DNA of 64,000 nt. It comes from Ideonella benzenivorans (GTDB lineage Bacteria > Pseudomonadota > Gammaproteobacteria > Burkholderiales > Burkholderiaceae_C). The stretch is from contig NZ_JAGWCB010000006.1 in assembly GCF_020387415.1 (NCBI RefSeq), positions 310,001 through 374,000 of the forward strand, read 5' to 3'. A program made the position numbers and the translations under genes. Below the pieces are notes generated by a model. It did no database searches. It was not told the origin of the DNA and saw nothing but the letters and a program-made list of their open reading frames with translations. Shown here one piece after another: positions 19,294 through 27,724 of this stretch (positions are counted from its first letter, which is position 1; each line of letters begins with the position of its first letter).

Positions 19294-20100
19294 ATGAAGA
19301 TTGCTGCCCTGCAAATGGTCTCCACGCCCGACGTGGACCGCAACCTGGCCACCGCCGCCCGCCTGGTGGGCGAGGCCGCCCATGCGGGTGCCCGCCTGGT
19401 GGCCCTGCCCGAGTATTTCTGCCTGATGGGCCGGCGCGACGAAGACAAGCTCGCCATCGCCGAGGCCGATGGCCAGGGCCCGATCCAGGACGCGCTGTCC
19501 GCCCTGGCCCGCCAGCACGGCCTGTGGCTGATCGGTGGCACGCTGCCGATCCGCGCCGCCACGCCCGGCCGGGTGCGCAACGCCTGCTGCGCCTGGGGGC
19601 CGGACGGCACCCGCGTGGCCCGCTACGACAAGATCCACCTGTTCTCCTTCGACAACGGCCGCGAGGCCTATGACGAGGCGCGGGTGCTGGAGGCGGGTGA
19701 CACGCCGGTGGCTTTTGAGGCCGATGGCCACCGCATCGGCCTGTCGGTCTGCTACGACCTGCGCTTTCCGGAGCTGTACCGGGCGCTGATGACCCCGCCC
19801 TGCGACCTGCTGGTCGTGCCGGCGGCCTTCACCTACACCACCGGCCAGGCCCACTGGGAGCTGCTGCTGCGCGCCCGGGCGGTGGAGAACCAGTGCCATG
19901 TGCTGGCCATCGGCCAAGGCGGCCTGCACGAGAACGGCCGCCGCACCTGGGGCCACAGCATGGTCGTCGACCCCTGGGGCGAGGTGATGGCGATGCAGGC
20001 CGAGGGCGAGGGCGTGGTGCTGGGCGAGCTGTCCCGCCTGCGGCGCGACGCCGTGCGCACCCAGCTGCCCGCGCTGCGCCACCGCACGCTGGCCTGCTGA
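19294..20100 (+). CDS. Nitrilase-superfamily amidohydrolase (Nit-like)
   Basis: Carbon-nitrogen hydrolase of 268 aa with the full Glu-Lys-Cys triad. Glu is in ALPEYF, Lys in YDKIHLFSFDNG, and Cys in SVCYDLRFPE. The DKIHLF and CYDLRFPELYR signatures place it in the Nit1/Nit2 branch. That branch includes deaminated-glutathione and omega-amidases that repair wrongly transaminated glutamine or glutathione. It lies directly after yhdP, a neighbourhood seen in other proteobacteria. The exact amide substrate is inferred. Confidence 0.9.
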   Translation: MKIAALQMVSTPDVDRNLATAARLVGEAAHAGARLVALPEYFCLMGRRDEDKLAIAEADGQGPIQDALSALARQHGLWLIGGTLPIRAATPGRVRNACCAWGPDGTRVARYDKIHLFSFDNGREAYDEARVLEAGDTPVAFEADGHRIGLSVCYDLRFPELYRALMTPPCDLLVVPAAFTYTTGQAHWELLLRARAVENQCHVLAIGQGGLHENGRRTWGHSMVVDPWGEVMAMQAEGEGVVLGELSRLRRDAVRTQLPALRHRTLAC

Positions 20101-20118
20101 GCGCGGTTCGCGGCGGGT

Positions 20119-21192
20119 TCAGGCCACCCGGCGCAGCCGCGTCGGGCCGGTGGCGGCGCGGCCCAGCGTGCCGCCGAACAGGTCCTTCGGGTCGTCCAGC
20201 GCCGGCACCAGATCGATCTGGCGCACGCCGTACTGCCGCGCCTGCAGCAGTTCGTGCAAGAGGCGCAGTGCGGAGAAGTCCTCCAGCGCAAAGCCCACCG
20301 AGTCGAACAGCGTGACCTGCGCCGGCCGTTCGCGGCCCGGCGCCTGGCCGCGCACCACGTCGGCAAAGGCGGTGACCGGGAAGTCGGCCGGCAGTTGCTG
20401 GATCTCGCCCTCCAGCCGGGTCTGCGGTTCGTACTCGACGAAGACCTTCACATCCGGTCGCAGCAGGATGTCGCGCGCCAGCTCGGTCTTGCCCGGGCAG
20501 TCGCCGCCCACCGCGTTCAGGTGCATGCCCGGGCGGACCATCTCCGGCGTCAGCACCACGGCCCGGCGCTTGTCGGCCGTCACCGTGGTCACGATGTCGG
20601 CCCCCTCGACCGCTTCGGCCGCGGAAGCGCAGACCTGCAGCTGCAAGTCGGCCAGCCCGGGCAGGCCGCGCAGGTTCTGCACCAGCTTGGCGGTGGCGCG
20701 CGGGTCGGTGTCAAAGAGGCGCAGCACCCGCACGCCAGTCAGGCGGTGGAAGGCCAGGGCCTGAAACTCGCTCTGCGCGCCGTTGCCGATCAGGGCCATC
20801 ACCCGGCTGTCGGGCCGCGCCAGGTGGCGGGCCGCCAGGGCCGACATCGCGGCGGTGCGCAGCGCGGTGGTCACCGTCAGCTCCGACAGCAGCAGCGGGT
20901 AGCCGGTGGCCACCTCGGCCAGCACGCCGAAGGCGGTCACCGTCAACAGGCCGGCGGCCGTGTTCTTCGGGTGGCCGTTGACATACTTGAAACCGTAGAG
21001 CGCGCCGTCGCTGGCGGGCATCAGCTCGATCACGCCCTGGGCCGAGTGGCTGGCCACCCGGGCCGACTTCTCGAACTGGTCCCAGCGCCGGTAGTCGTCC
21101 TCGAGGGTGTCGGCCAGCCGGGCCAGGAAGTCGGCGGCACCGATCTCGCGCACCAGGGTCTGGATGTCGGACACGCCGATGTAGTTCACCAT
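20119..21192 (-). CDS. Ornithine cyclodeaminase family protein
   Basis: NAD-dependent enzyme of the ornithine cyclodeaminase/mu-crystallin family, 357 aa. The substrate-binding lysine lies in LYGFKYVNGHPKN, and the nucleotide-binding motif is MALIGNGAQSEFQALAF. The aspartate of the active site lies in the NAVGGDCPGKTEL stretch. It would convert ornithine to proline plus ammonia, or act on a related amino acid. It starts at 21192 and diverges from an Lrp/AsnC regulator, so it is the likely target of that regulator. Confidence 0.9.
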   Translation of the reverse strand: MVNYIGVSDIQTLVREIGAADFLARLADTLEDDYRRWDQFEKSARVASHSAQGVIELMPASDGALYGFKYVNGHPKNTAAGLLTVTAFGVLAEVATGYPLLLSELTVTTALRTAAMSALAARHLARPDSRVMALIGNGAQSEFQALAFHRLTGVRVLRLFDTDPRATAKLVQNLRGLPGLADLQLQVCASAAEAVEGADIVTTVTADKRRAVVLTPEMVRPGMHLNAVGGDCPGKTELARDILLRPDVKVFVEYEPQTRLEGEIQQLPADFPVTAFADVVRGQAPGRERPAQVTLFDSVGFALEDFSALRLLHELLQARQYGVRQIDLVPALDDPKDLFGGTLGRAATGPTRLRRVA

Positions 21193-21259
21193 GGGAATCT
21201 CCTTGTTGGTCGATTCTGCGGACCGGCCCGGCCAGAGTGAAGCCAGCATCCTGGCGGAT

Positions 21260-21290
21260 TGCGCAGCAGGTTTGCGCAAACTGACGCGCA
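21260..21290. promoter_or_regulatory. Candidate Lrp/AsnC operator (three phased GCGCA repeats)
   Basis: In the 131-nt gap between ornithine cyclodeaminase and the Lrp-type gene, TGCGCA occurs at 21260 and 21273 and CGCGCA at 21285, spaced 12-13 bp, near one helical turn. The middle copy sits in the perfect palindrome TTTGCGCAAA (21271-21280). Arrays like this suit octameric Lrp proteins. Confidence 0.45.
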
Positions 21291-21323
21291 GAATTGGCGA
21301 TGTGTTCAATCGAGAGGCAGGAC

Positions 21324-21746
21324 ATGGACGACATCGACCGGGCCTTGATCGCCCTGCTGCGCGACAACGCCCGCACGCCGGTGGCCGCCCTGGCCAAGAC
21401 GCTGGGGGTGGCGCGCGGCACGGTGCAGAACCGCCTCGCCCGGCTGGAGGCGGACGGCACCCTGACCGGCTACACGGTGCGCCTGAAGCCCCAGACCGAC
21501 AGCCAGCGCATCGCCGCCTGGATGACCATCGCGGTGGAGGGCAACCGGGCCGACGCGGTGCTGCGTGCGCTGCGCGGCGACCCGGCGGTGGCCACCCTGC
21601 ACACGACCAACGGCCGCTGGGACATCGTGGCCGAGCTGCGCGCCGACAGCCTGGAGGCCTTCGACCGGGTGCTGGGCCGCATCCGCCAGATCGAGGGCAT
21701 CGCCCACACCGAGACCAGCCTGCTGCTGTCCACCCACAAACTCTGA
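21324..21746 (+). CDS. Lrp/AsnC-family transcriptional regulator
   Basis: One-domain-pair regulator, 140 aa. It has an N-terminal helix-turn-helix (IDRALIALLRDNARTPVAAL, then the recognition helix GTVQNRLARLEADG) and a C-terminal RAM ligand-binding domain. The start at 21324 (MDDIDRAL) follows GAGGCAGG and matches the family; an upstream in-frame ATG would add ten unrelated residues. It is divergent from ornithine cyclodeaminase and its stop touches the amidase start region. It probably responds to an amino acid and controls one or both neighbours. Confidence 0.93.
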   Translation: MDDIDRALIALLRDNARTPVAALAKTLGVARGTVQNRLARLEADGTLTGYTVRLKPQTDSQRIAAWMTIAVEGNRADAVLRALRGDPAVATLHTTNGRWDIVAELRADSLEAFDRVLGRIRQIEGIAHTETSLLLSTHKL

Positions 21747-21757
21747 TGGAGCGCCCC

Positions 21758-23344
21758 ATGCAACGCCGCACCCTGTTGTTGTCTTCCGCCTCTTCCCTGG
21801 GCCTGGCCGCGGCCGGCACCGTCCAGGCCGGCGCGTGGGGCACGTCACCCCCAGCCGGCGGTGCCACCGCCACCGCACTGGCCGCCCAACTGGCCGCCGG
21901 CCGGTTGCGCAGTGAGGACCTGGTGCGGGACAGCCTGCAGCGCATCAAGGCCATCGACCGGCAGGGGCCGCAGCTTCACAGCGTCATCGAGCTGAACCCC
22001 GAGGCGCTGGACATCGCCCGCGCGCTGGATGCCGAGCGGGCCCGCAACCGGCTGCATGGCCCGCTGCACGGCCTGCCGGTGCTGCTCAAGGACAACATCG
22101 CCACCGGCGACCGCATGAGCACCAGCGCGGGCTCGCTGGCGCTGGACGGCGTGCGGGCCACACGCGACGCCCACCTGGTGCAGCGCCTGCGCGCGGCCGG
22201 CGCCGTCATCCTGGGCAAGACCAACCTCAGCGAGTGGGCCAACATCCGCTCGACCCGCGCCACCAGCGGCTGGAGCGGCCGCGGTGGCCTGACCCGCAAC
22301 CCTTATGCGCTGGACCGCAACACCAGTGGCTCCAGCGCGGGCACGGCCGCCGCCCTCGCCGCCGAGCTGGCGCCCCTGGGCGTGGGCACCGAGACCGATG
22401 GCTCCATCGTCTCGCCGGCCTCGATCTGCGGCCTGGTGGGCTTGAAGCCGACGGTGGGCCGCATCAGCCGCGACGGCATCATCCCCATCTCGCACACGCA
22501 GGACACGGCCGGCCCCATGACCCGCAGCGTGGCCGACGCGGCCCTGCTCTACAAAGTGCTGGCGGGGCGTGACCCGGCCGATGCCGCCACCGAGCGGGCG
22601 CCCGCGTCGCAGGCGGGTGACGGCCAGTTCCGGCCCCAGGCCCTGCGCGGCGCCCGCCTGGGCGTGGCGCGGACCTACTTCACCGGCTTCGACGAGGCCG
22701 ATGCGCTGATCGACCGGATGATCACGGTGCTCCAGGCCCAGGGCGCCGAGGTGATCGACCCGGTGGACCTGCCGCCCACCACGCCCTACAACGATGCCGA
22801 GCTGGACGTGATGCTCTACGAGCTCAAGCACGACCTGGCGGCCTGGCTGGCCAGCTTCGCGCCGCAGGCGCCGGTGAAGAACCTGGCCGACGTGATCGCC
22901 TTCAACCAGGCGCACCGCGCGCAGGAGATGCCCTGGTTCGGCCAGGAGCTGTTCGAGCGGGCCCAGGCCCTGGGCGGCCTGGACACGCCGGCCTACCGTG
23001 CGGCGCTGGCGCTGTGCGGCCGGCTGGCGCGTGAGGAGGGGCTGGACAAGGTGTTCCGCGCCCACCGCCTGGATGCGCTGGTGGCGCCCACCGGCGGTCT
23101 GGCCTGGCTGACCGACCCGATCGCCGGCGACCATGCGCTGGCCGGCTTCTCGACCCCTGCGGCGGTGGCCGGCTATCCGCACCTGACGGTGCCGGCCGGC
23201 CTGGTGCGCGGCCTGCCGCTGGGGCTGTCGTTTGTCGGCCCGGCCTGGAGCGAGTGGACGCTGCTCAGCCTGGGCCTGCACTTCGAGCAGGTGACCCAGG
23301 CCCGTCAGCCGCCCCGCTTCACCCCCCGGACGGTGCCGCTGTGA
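21758..23344 (+). CDS. Exported amidase (amidase-signature family)
   Basis: Amidase of 528 aa with the Ser-Ser-Lys triad: Lys111 (LLKDNIAT), Ser192 in the cis-Ser loop NTSGSSAG, and nucleophile Ser216 (TETDGSIVSPAS). The N-terminus MQRRTLLLSSASSLGLAAAG followed by TVQA resembles a Tat or Sec signal, so the enzyme should act in the periplasm. The ATG at 21758 is preceded by GGAG; an ATG at 21746 overlapping the Lrp stop would also keep the frame. It is likely co-transcribed with the Lrp gene. Its 3' end overlaps the convergent carrier gene by 26 nt. The substrate is unknown. Confidence 0.88.
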   Translation: MQRRTLLLSSASSLGLAAAGTVQAGAWGTSPPAGGATATALAAQLAAGRLRSEDLVRDSLQRIKAIDRQGPQLHSVIELNPEALDIARALDAERARNRLHGPLHGLPVLLKDNIATGDRMSTSAGSLALDGVRATRDAHLVQRLRAAGAVILGKTNLSEWANIRSTRATSGWSGRGGLTRNPYALDRNTSGSSAGTAAALAAELAPLGVGTETDGSIVSPASICGLVGLKPTVGRISRDGIIPISHTQDTAGPMTRSVADAALLYKVLAGRDPADAATERAPASQAGDGQFRPQALRGARLGVARTYFTGFDEADALIDRMITVLQAQGAEVIDPVDLPPTTPYNDAELDVMLYELKHDLAAWLASFAPQAPVKNLADVIAFNQAHRAQEMPWFGQELFERAQALGGLDTPAYRAALALCGRLAREEGLDKVFRAHRLDALVAPTGGLAWLTDPIAGDHALAGFSTPAAVAGYPHLTVPAGLVRGLPLGLSFVGPAWSEWTLLSLGLHFEQVTQARQPPRFTPRTVPL

Positions 23345-24332
23345 CCAGCCAGCGCGCCAGCAGGCTGAAGCTGGCGAAGGCCAGCAGCGTGCTGGCCAGG
23401 ATGATGCGGGCCACCCGCGCGGTGTCGGCGCCGTAGCGTTCGGTCAGCAGGGCCACGTTGCTGGCGCTGGGCAGGGCGGCGGTCAGGGTCAGGGCCAGCA
23501 GGGCCGCGTCGTCCAGCGGCAGGCCAGCGGCCTGCAGCGCCCGACCACCGCCCCAGACCAGCGCCGGGTGCAGCAGCAGCTTGAGCAGCACCTCCGGCAG
23601 CACCGGCAGAAAGGGCGCCAGCACCCGCTGCGCGCGGTGCCAGCCTGGCGGCTCGCCATGGGCGCCGGTGTGCGGGGTGGACCGCCACAGCACCGCGCCA
23701 ATCGTGAACAGCGCCACCGGGCTGGCGGCGTCGGCCAGCAGGTTCACCACCGCGGTGACCGGGCCGGGCAGCGACCACCCCAGGCCGCCCAGCAGCGCGC
23801 CCAGCCCGATGGCCCAGGGCAGCGGGTTGGAGAGCGCGCCCCGCAGCGACCGCAGCGCCGCCGCGCGGGCATCGCCGCCATGCCCGCCCAGCGCCTGGGA
23901 CAGGGCCACACAGACCGAGCTGGTGACGATCATGTCGGCCAGCACGGTGCAGATGATGGGCCCGGCGGCGGCCGGCCCGAGCAGCGCCACCAGCAGTGGC
24001 ACGCCCATGAAGCCGCTGTTGGGAAAGGCCGCCACCAGCGCGCCGAAGGCAGCGTCCGCGCCGGGCACACCGCGGGCGCGGGCCAGCGCCACCGCCACGG
24101 CCACCACCCCCAGGCCCACCCCCAGGTACAGGCCCAGCACGACCGGGTCGAACAGCGTGGCCAGCGGGGTGCGCCAGCCAAAGCGCAGCAGCATGGCCGG
24201 CAGCGCGAAGTACAGCACGAAGCTGTTGAGCCCCGGCACCGCGCTGACCGGCAGCCAGCGCCGCCGCGCGGCCCACCAGCCCAGCAGAATCAGTGCGAAG
24301 AACGGGGCGGTGATGGACAGGATGGCGTTCAC
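23319..24332 (-). CDS. AEC-family (auxin efflux carrier-like) transporter
   Basis: Inner-membrane carrier of 337 aa with about ten transmembrane helices. Characteristic stretches are FALPAMLLRFGW in the second helix, AFPNSGFMGVPLLVALLG, and the C-terminal ALPSASNVALLTERYGAD. The family includes malonate and other dicarboxylate permeases. It begins 42 nt after the histidine kinase on the same strand, so it may belong to the response regulator-kinase operon. The 3' end overlaps the convergent amidase gene. Confidence 0.88.
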   Translation of the reverse strand: MNAILSITAPFFALILLGWWAARRRWLPVSAVPGLNSFVLYFALPAMLLRFGWRTPLATLFDPVVLGLYLGVGLGVVAVAVALARARGVPGADAAFGALVAAFPNSGFMGVPLLVALLGPAAAGPIICTVLADMIVTSSVCVALSQALGGHGGDARAAALRSLRGALSNPLPWAIGLGALLGGLGWSLPGPVTAVVNLLADAASPVALFTIGAVLWRSTPHTGAHGEPPGWHRAQRVLAPFLPVLPEVLLKLLLHPALVWGGGRALQAAGLPLDDAALLALTLTAALPSASNVALLTERYGADTARVARIILASTLLAFASFSLLARWLVTAAPSGG

Positions 24333-24374
24333 GACCGGCGCAGTATCGCCCGCGTCATGGGGCCGACGGGCCGG

Positions 24375-25790
24375 TCATGCCTTGGGGGTTTCCCCGGGCA
24401 TGGGCTGGGCGGGCAGCTCCAGCCGCACCCGCAGGCCAGGGCCCGTCTGCGGGTCCAGCAGCAAGAGCCGGCCGCCATGGCGCTGGGCGATGTCGGTGGC
24501 GATGGCCAGGCCCAGCCCGCTGCCCTGGCCCTGGGCGCCGGCCCCGCGCTGGAAGCGCTGCAAGGCCTGCGCGCGCTCGGCCGGCGGGATGCCGGGGCCG
24601 TTGTCCTCCACCTCCAGGAAGGCCAGCGGGCCCTGCTGGCCGGTGCGCACGGTGATGGCGGCCTGGGTGCCCGCGTAGTTGGCGCTGTTGTGCAGCAGGT
24701 TCTCCAGCAGCTCGCGCAGCAGGAAGCTCTGGCCGCGCACGGGGGCCGGTTGCAGGTCGAAGTCCATCTCGCGCTGGCTGGCCAGCATGCGCGGCACCCA
24801 GTCCTCGGCCACCTGGGCCGCGACATCGCGCAGGTCCAGCGCGCGCGGCGGGGCCAGCGGCTCGGCCTCGGCCCGGGCCATCGACAGCATCTGGTGGGCC
24901 AGCCGCGCGGTGCGGTCCACCGAGCGCTGCAGCCGCCGCAGCAGCGGGTCGACCTGCGGGTCGTGCGGCTCCAGCAGGGCCAGGTCGATCTCGGTGCGCA
25001 GCGAGGTGAGCGGCGTGCGCAGTTGGTGGGCGGCGTTGGCCAGGAACTCACGCTGCGCCGCCGCGGCCTGGCCCAGCCGGCCGAACAGCCGGTTGAAGGC
25101 GGCGATCAGCGGGCTCAGCTCGCTGGGCACGGCAGTGTCCAGCGGTTCCAACCGGTCCAGGTCGCGCCGTTCCACCTCCTGGCCCAGGCGCTGCACCGGG
25201 CGCAGGCCCTGCCAGATGGTCAGCCAGCTGCCCAGCACCAGCAGGCCGCACAGCATGGCGATGACCAGGCCCATCGCGATGAACAGCTGGCGCTGCAGGC
25301 TGTCGCGCTTGTGCAGGGTCTCGGCCACCAGCACCTGGCACAGCGCCTGGGTCGGGCCGCAGTGGCTCCCCAGGTGGGCCAGCCGCACCGTCTCGCTGCC
25401 CAGCTGCGGCGAGGCAAAGGCCCAGCCGCCGGCGGGCAGCCGCTGGCGGGCCTGGGGCAGTGCGCGCAGCGGGCCATCCCCCTGCAGGGCCTGGCCGTCC
25501 GGGCCCAGCACCAGGTAATAGACGCGGTCCTGCCGGTCAAAGCGCAGCGCCTGGTCGGTGGCGGCGGAGACCTCCATCGCCAGCGAGCCGTCCGGGCGTG
25601 CATGCACCAGCGGCACCAGCGACAGCGCGGTGTCGCCCAGCGACTGGTCCAGCCAGCCCATCGCGGTGTCGTACATCAGCCGGTACAGGCCCCAGCCCAG
25701 CAGCGGGGTGGTGAGCAGCACCGGGACGATCAGCCACAGCGCCAGGCGCTGCTTCAGGCTCAGGGGCGCCAACGGCACCGCGGCCGTCAC
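24375..25790 (-). CDS. Two-component sensor histidine kinase
   Basis: Membrane kinase of 471 aa. TM1 spans about residues 15-37, a periplasmic sensor about 38-168, and TM2 about 169-193. HAMP and dimerisation regions follow with the phosphorylated His255 (AAHQLRTPLTSL). The ATPase has the N box ELLENLLHNSANY, G1 VEDNGPGIPP and G2 GSGLGLAI. The GTG start at 25790 lies 2 nt after the regulator stop. The sensor has a cysteine pair (Cys144 and Cys151) that could form a disulfide loop. The architecture is like PhoQ/QseC-type kinases; the signal is unknown. Confidence 0.92.
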   Translation of the reverse strand: MTAAVPLAPLSLKQRLALWLIVPVLLTTPLLGWGLYRLMYDTAMGWLDQSLGDTALSLVPLVHARPDGSLAMEVSAATDQALRFDRQDRVYYLVLGPDGQALQGDGPLRALPQARQRLPAGGWAFASPQLGSETVRLAHLGSHCGPTQALCQVLVAETLHKRDSLQRQLFIAMGLVIAMLCGLLVLGSWLTIWQGLRPVQRLGQEVERRDLDRLEPLDTAVPSELSPLIAAFNRLFGRLGQAAAAQREFLANAAHQLRTPLTSLRTEIDLALLEPHDPQVDPLLRRLQRSVDRTARLAHQMLSMARAEAEPLAPPRALDLRDVAAQVAEDWVPRMLASQREMDFDLQPAPVRGQSFLLRELLENLLHNSANYAGTQAAITVRTGQQGPLAFLEVEDNGPGIPPAERAQALQRFQRGAGAQGQGSGLGLAIATDIAQRHGGRLLLLDPQTGPGLRVRLELPAQPMPGETPKA

Positions 25791-25792
25791 GC

Positions 25793-26458
25793 TCAGGCCT
25801 CTTCGAGCAGGTAGCCCAGGCCGCGCACCGTGCGCAGGCGCAGGCCTGCGGGCTCGATCTTGGCCCGTAGCCGCGAGATGCAGACCTCGATCGCGTTGTC
25901 GGACACGCCCTGTTCCCAGCCGCTGCTGGCCAGGGCCAGCTGTTCCTTGGCCACCACCTTGTCGGCGCGGGCCAGCAGAAAGCCCAGCACCTCCCACTCC
26001 CGGGCGGACAGGGCCAATGGCTCCTCGCCGATGAAGGCGCGGCGGGCCTCCAGGTCCATGCGCAGCGCGGCGCGCTGCAGGGTGTTGCCGGTGCGGGCCT
26101 GGCTGCGCCGCACCAGCGCCCGCACGCGGGCGATCAGCTCGTTGAGCGAGAAGGGCTTGACCAGGTAGTCGTCGGCGCCACCTTCCAGGCCCCGCACCCG
26201 GTCCTCGATCGCGTCGCGCGCCGTCAGGAACAGCACCGGCAGCTGGCTGCCCTGGGCGCGCACCCGGCGCAGGGTCTCGAAGCCGTCAATGCCGGCCAGG
26301 CCGATGTCCAGGATCAGCAGGTCGTAGGGATCCTGGTTGAGCGACAAGGGCACCGGCTCGCCGCGCGGGCTGGTGTGCACCACCCAGGACTGGGAGCGCA
26401 GGGCCCGGGCCGTCGATTCGGCCAGCCATTCATCGTCCTCGACGAGCAGGATTCGCAT
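25793..26458 (-). CDS. OmpR-family response regulator
   Basis: DNA-binding response regulator, 221 aa from MRILLVEDD. The acidic pocket is Glu7/Asp8/Asp9, the phosphoacceptor is Asp51 (LILDIGLAG), and the conserved lysine lies in YLVKPFSLNEL. The C-terminal winged helix ends in the typical VRGLGYLL. The start at 26458 is set by the receiver domain; an in-frame ATG seven codons earlier is less likely. It is co-transcribed with the kinase and divergent from the hydrolase-ACP-KS-VirK operon, which it may control. Confidence 0.93.
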   Translation of the reverse strand: MRILLVEDDEWLAESTARALRSQSWVVHTSPRGEPVPLSLNQDPYDLLILDIGLAGIDGFETLRRVRAQGSQLPVLFLTARDAIEDRVRGLEGGADDYLVKPFSLNELIARVRALVRRSQARTGNTLQRAALRMDLEARRAFIGEEPLALSAREWEVLGFLLARADKVVAKEQLALASSGWEQGVSDNAIEVCISRLRAKIEPAGLRLRTVRGLGYLLEEA

Positions 26459-26498
26459 GGGCTCACAGGATAGCGGCAAGCCCGCTCCTTTGGGCCTT

Positions 26499-26560
26499 GC
26501 AAGCTTGCTGCAGGCTGTCCGGGCCCTGACGGCCAGCCGTGGACAGCTTGGCGCAAGCTG
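26499..26560. promoter_or_regulatory. Candidate regulator operators between divergent operons
   Basis: The 143-nt gap contains the palindrome GCAAGCTTGC (26499-26508) and the dyad CAGCTTG-GCG-CAAGCTG (26544-26560). Both are built on the same CAAGC/GCTTG half-site; another CAAGC occurs at 26477. They are plausible binding sites for the adjacent OmpR-type regulator. No clear promoter hexamers were seen. Confidence 0.35.
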
Positions 26561-26601
26561 GCAGACACGTGGCGGACGGGGCGGGTGGCGAGACTGGCGC
26601 C

Positions 26602-27483
26602 ATGGACAAGAGCCTGCTCTGCGCTGCGCCCGCCGCCCGTCCGGCGGTGTTGTTGCTGCACGGCCTGTGCGCCAACCCGATGGAGCTGATGCCGCTGGCC
26701 CGGCCGCTGCGCGAGGCCGGCTACGAGGTCAAGATCCCGGCGCTGCCGGGCTACGGCGTGCCGCTGGAGGCCGCGCCGGGCCGGCCCCCGGTGTCGCGCT
26801 TCGAGGACTGGCTGGCCCAGGTGCGCGACTACCACGAGGCGCTGGCCGCACAGCACGGCCCGGTGATCGTGGGCGGGCTGTGCATGGGGGCGGTGCTGGC
26901 GCTGGCGTTGGCGGCCGAGCGCCCGGTGCGGGCGCTGCTGCTGGTGTCCACCACGCTGTACTTCGATGGCTGGAACGTCTCGCCTTGGCGCCGCTTGCTG
27001 CCCCTGGCCTACCTGCCGCCGCTGCGCGGGCGGCTGAGCTTTCGCGAGAAGCCGCCCTACGGCATCAAGAACCCGTCGATGCAGGCCTGGGTGGCGCAGG
27101 CGATGAGCCACCAGCAGGTGTCGGTGGCGGGGGCGGCGCGTCTGTCGGCCGCCGCGCTGCACCAGGCCAGCCGCCTGCTGCGCCAGGTGCATCGCCGTCT
27201 GCCGGCCATCCAGGCGCCCGCCTTGGCCCTGCAGGCCGTGCATGACGACGTCACCAGCCCGCGTTCGGTGCGCACGCTGGAACAGCGCCTGGGCCGTCCG
27301 CCCGAGGTGCAGTGGTTCCACGACAGCTACCACATGCTGACCCTGGACAACGAGCGCGTGGCCGTCGCGGCGGCGGCGCGTGATTTTCTGCAGCGCGTGG
27401 CGCCCGCGGGTCGGCCGGCGCCGACCCCGCTGGCCCCGCTGCGTCCCACCCTAGGAGTTTTGAATGCCGCTTTCCACGCTTGA
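26602..27483 (+). CDS. Alpha/beta hydrolase with a cysteine nucleophile
   Basis: Alpha/beta-fold hydrolase of 293 aa resembling bacterial carboxylesterases (opening VLLLHGLCANPMEL, oxyanion region HG). The nucleophile elbow reads GLCMG, so Cys94 stands where serine is usual (GLSMG). The acid is in the AVHDDVTSP loop (Asp215 or Asp216) and the histidine is His244 in DSYHMLTLD. A Cys-Asp-His triad is known from dienelactone hydrolases and some acyltransferases. The gene overlaps the acyl carrier protein gene by 20 nt. A role in transferring or releasing an acyl chain from the carrier is inferred, not shown. Confidence 0.82.
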   Translation: MDKSLLCAAPAARPAVLLLHGLCANPMELMPLARPLREAGYEVKIPALPGYGVPLEAAPGRPPVSRFEDWLAQVRDYHEALAAQHGPVIVGGLCMGAVLALALAAERPVRALLLVSTTLYFDGWNVSPWRRLLPLAYLPPLRGRLSFREKPPYGIKNPSMQAWVAQAMSHQQVSVAGAARLSAAALHQASRLLRQVHRRLPAIQAPALALQAVHDDVTSPRSVRTLEQRLGRPPEVQWFHDSYHMLTLDNERVAVAAAARDFLQRVAPAGRPAPTPLAPLRPTLGVLNAAFHA

Positions 27484-27724
27484 ACAACTCACGGTGATGG
27501 CCAGCCAGCAACTGGGCACGGAGGACACGGCCGTGGATGTCCACACCGGCTTTGCCGACCTGGGCCTGGACTCGCTGATGCTGGTGGACTTCATGTTCCA
27601 GGTCGAGGACCACTTCGACATCCGCATCGACCACGACCGGGCGCTGGAACAACCCACGCTGGCCGGGCTGGCACGGCTGGTTGACGCGCTGATGGCCCAG
27701 CGCCCGACGGCACTGGCGGCGTGA
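27464..27724 (+). CDS. Acyl carrier protein
   Basis: Phosphopantetheine carrier of 86 aa. The attachment site is Ser37 in FADLGLDSLMLVDF, followed by the helix III region FDIRIDHDRALEQPTLAGLA. A good ribosome-binding site (AGGAG) precedes the ATG. It is not the housekeeping acpP, which would sit in the fab cluster. It is placed between the Cys-hydrolase and a ketosynthase, with overlapping or touching ends, and must serve a dedicated acyl chain. No phosphopantetheinyl transferase is nearby. Confidence 0.92.
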   Translation: MPLSTLEQLTVMASQQLGTEDTAVDVHTGFADLGLDSLMLVDFMFQVEDHFDIRIDHDRALEQPTLAGLARLVDALMAQRPTALAA

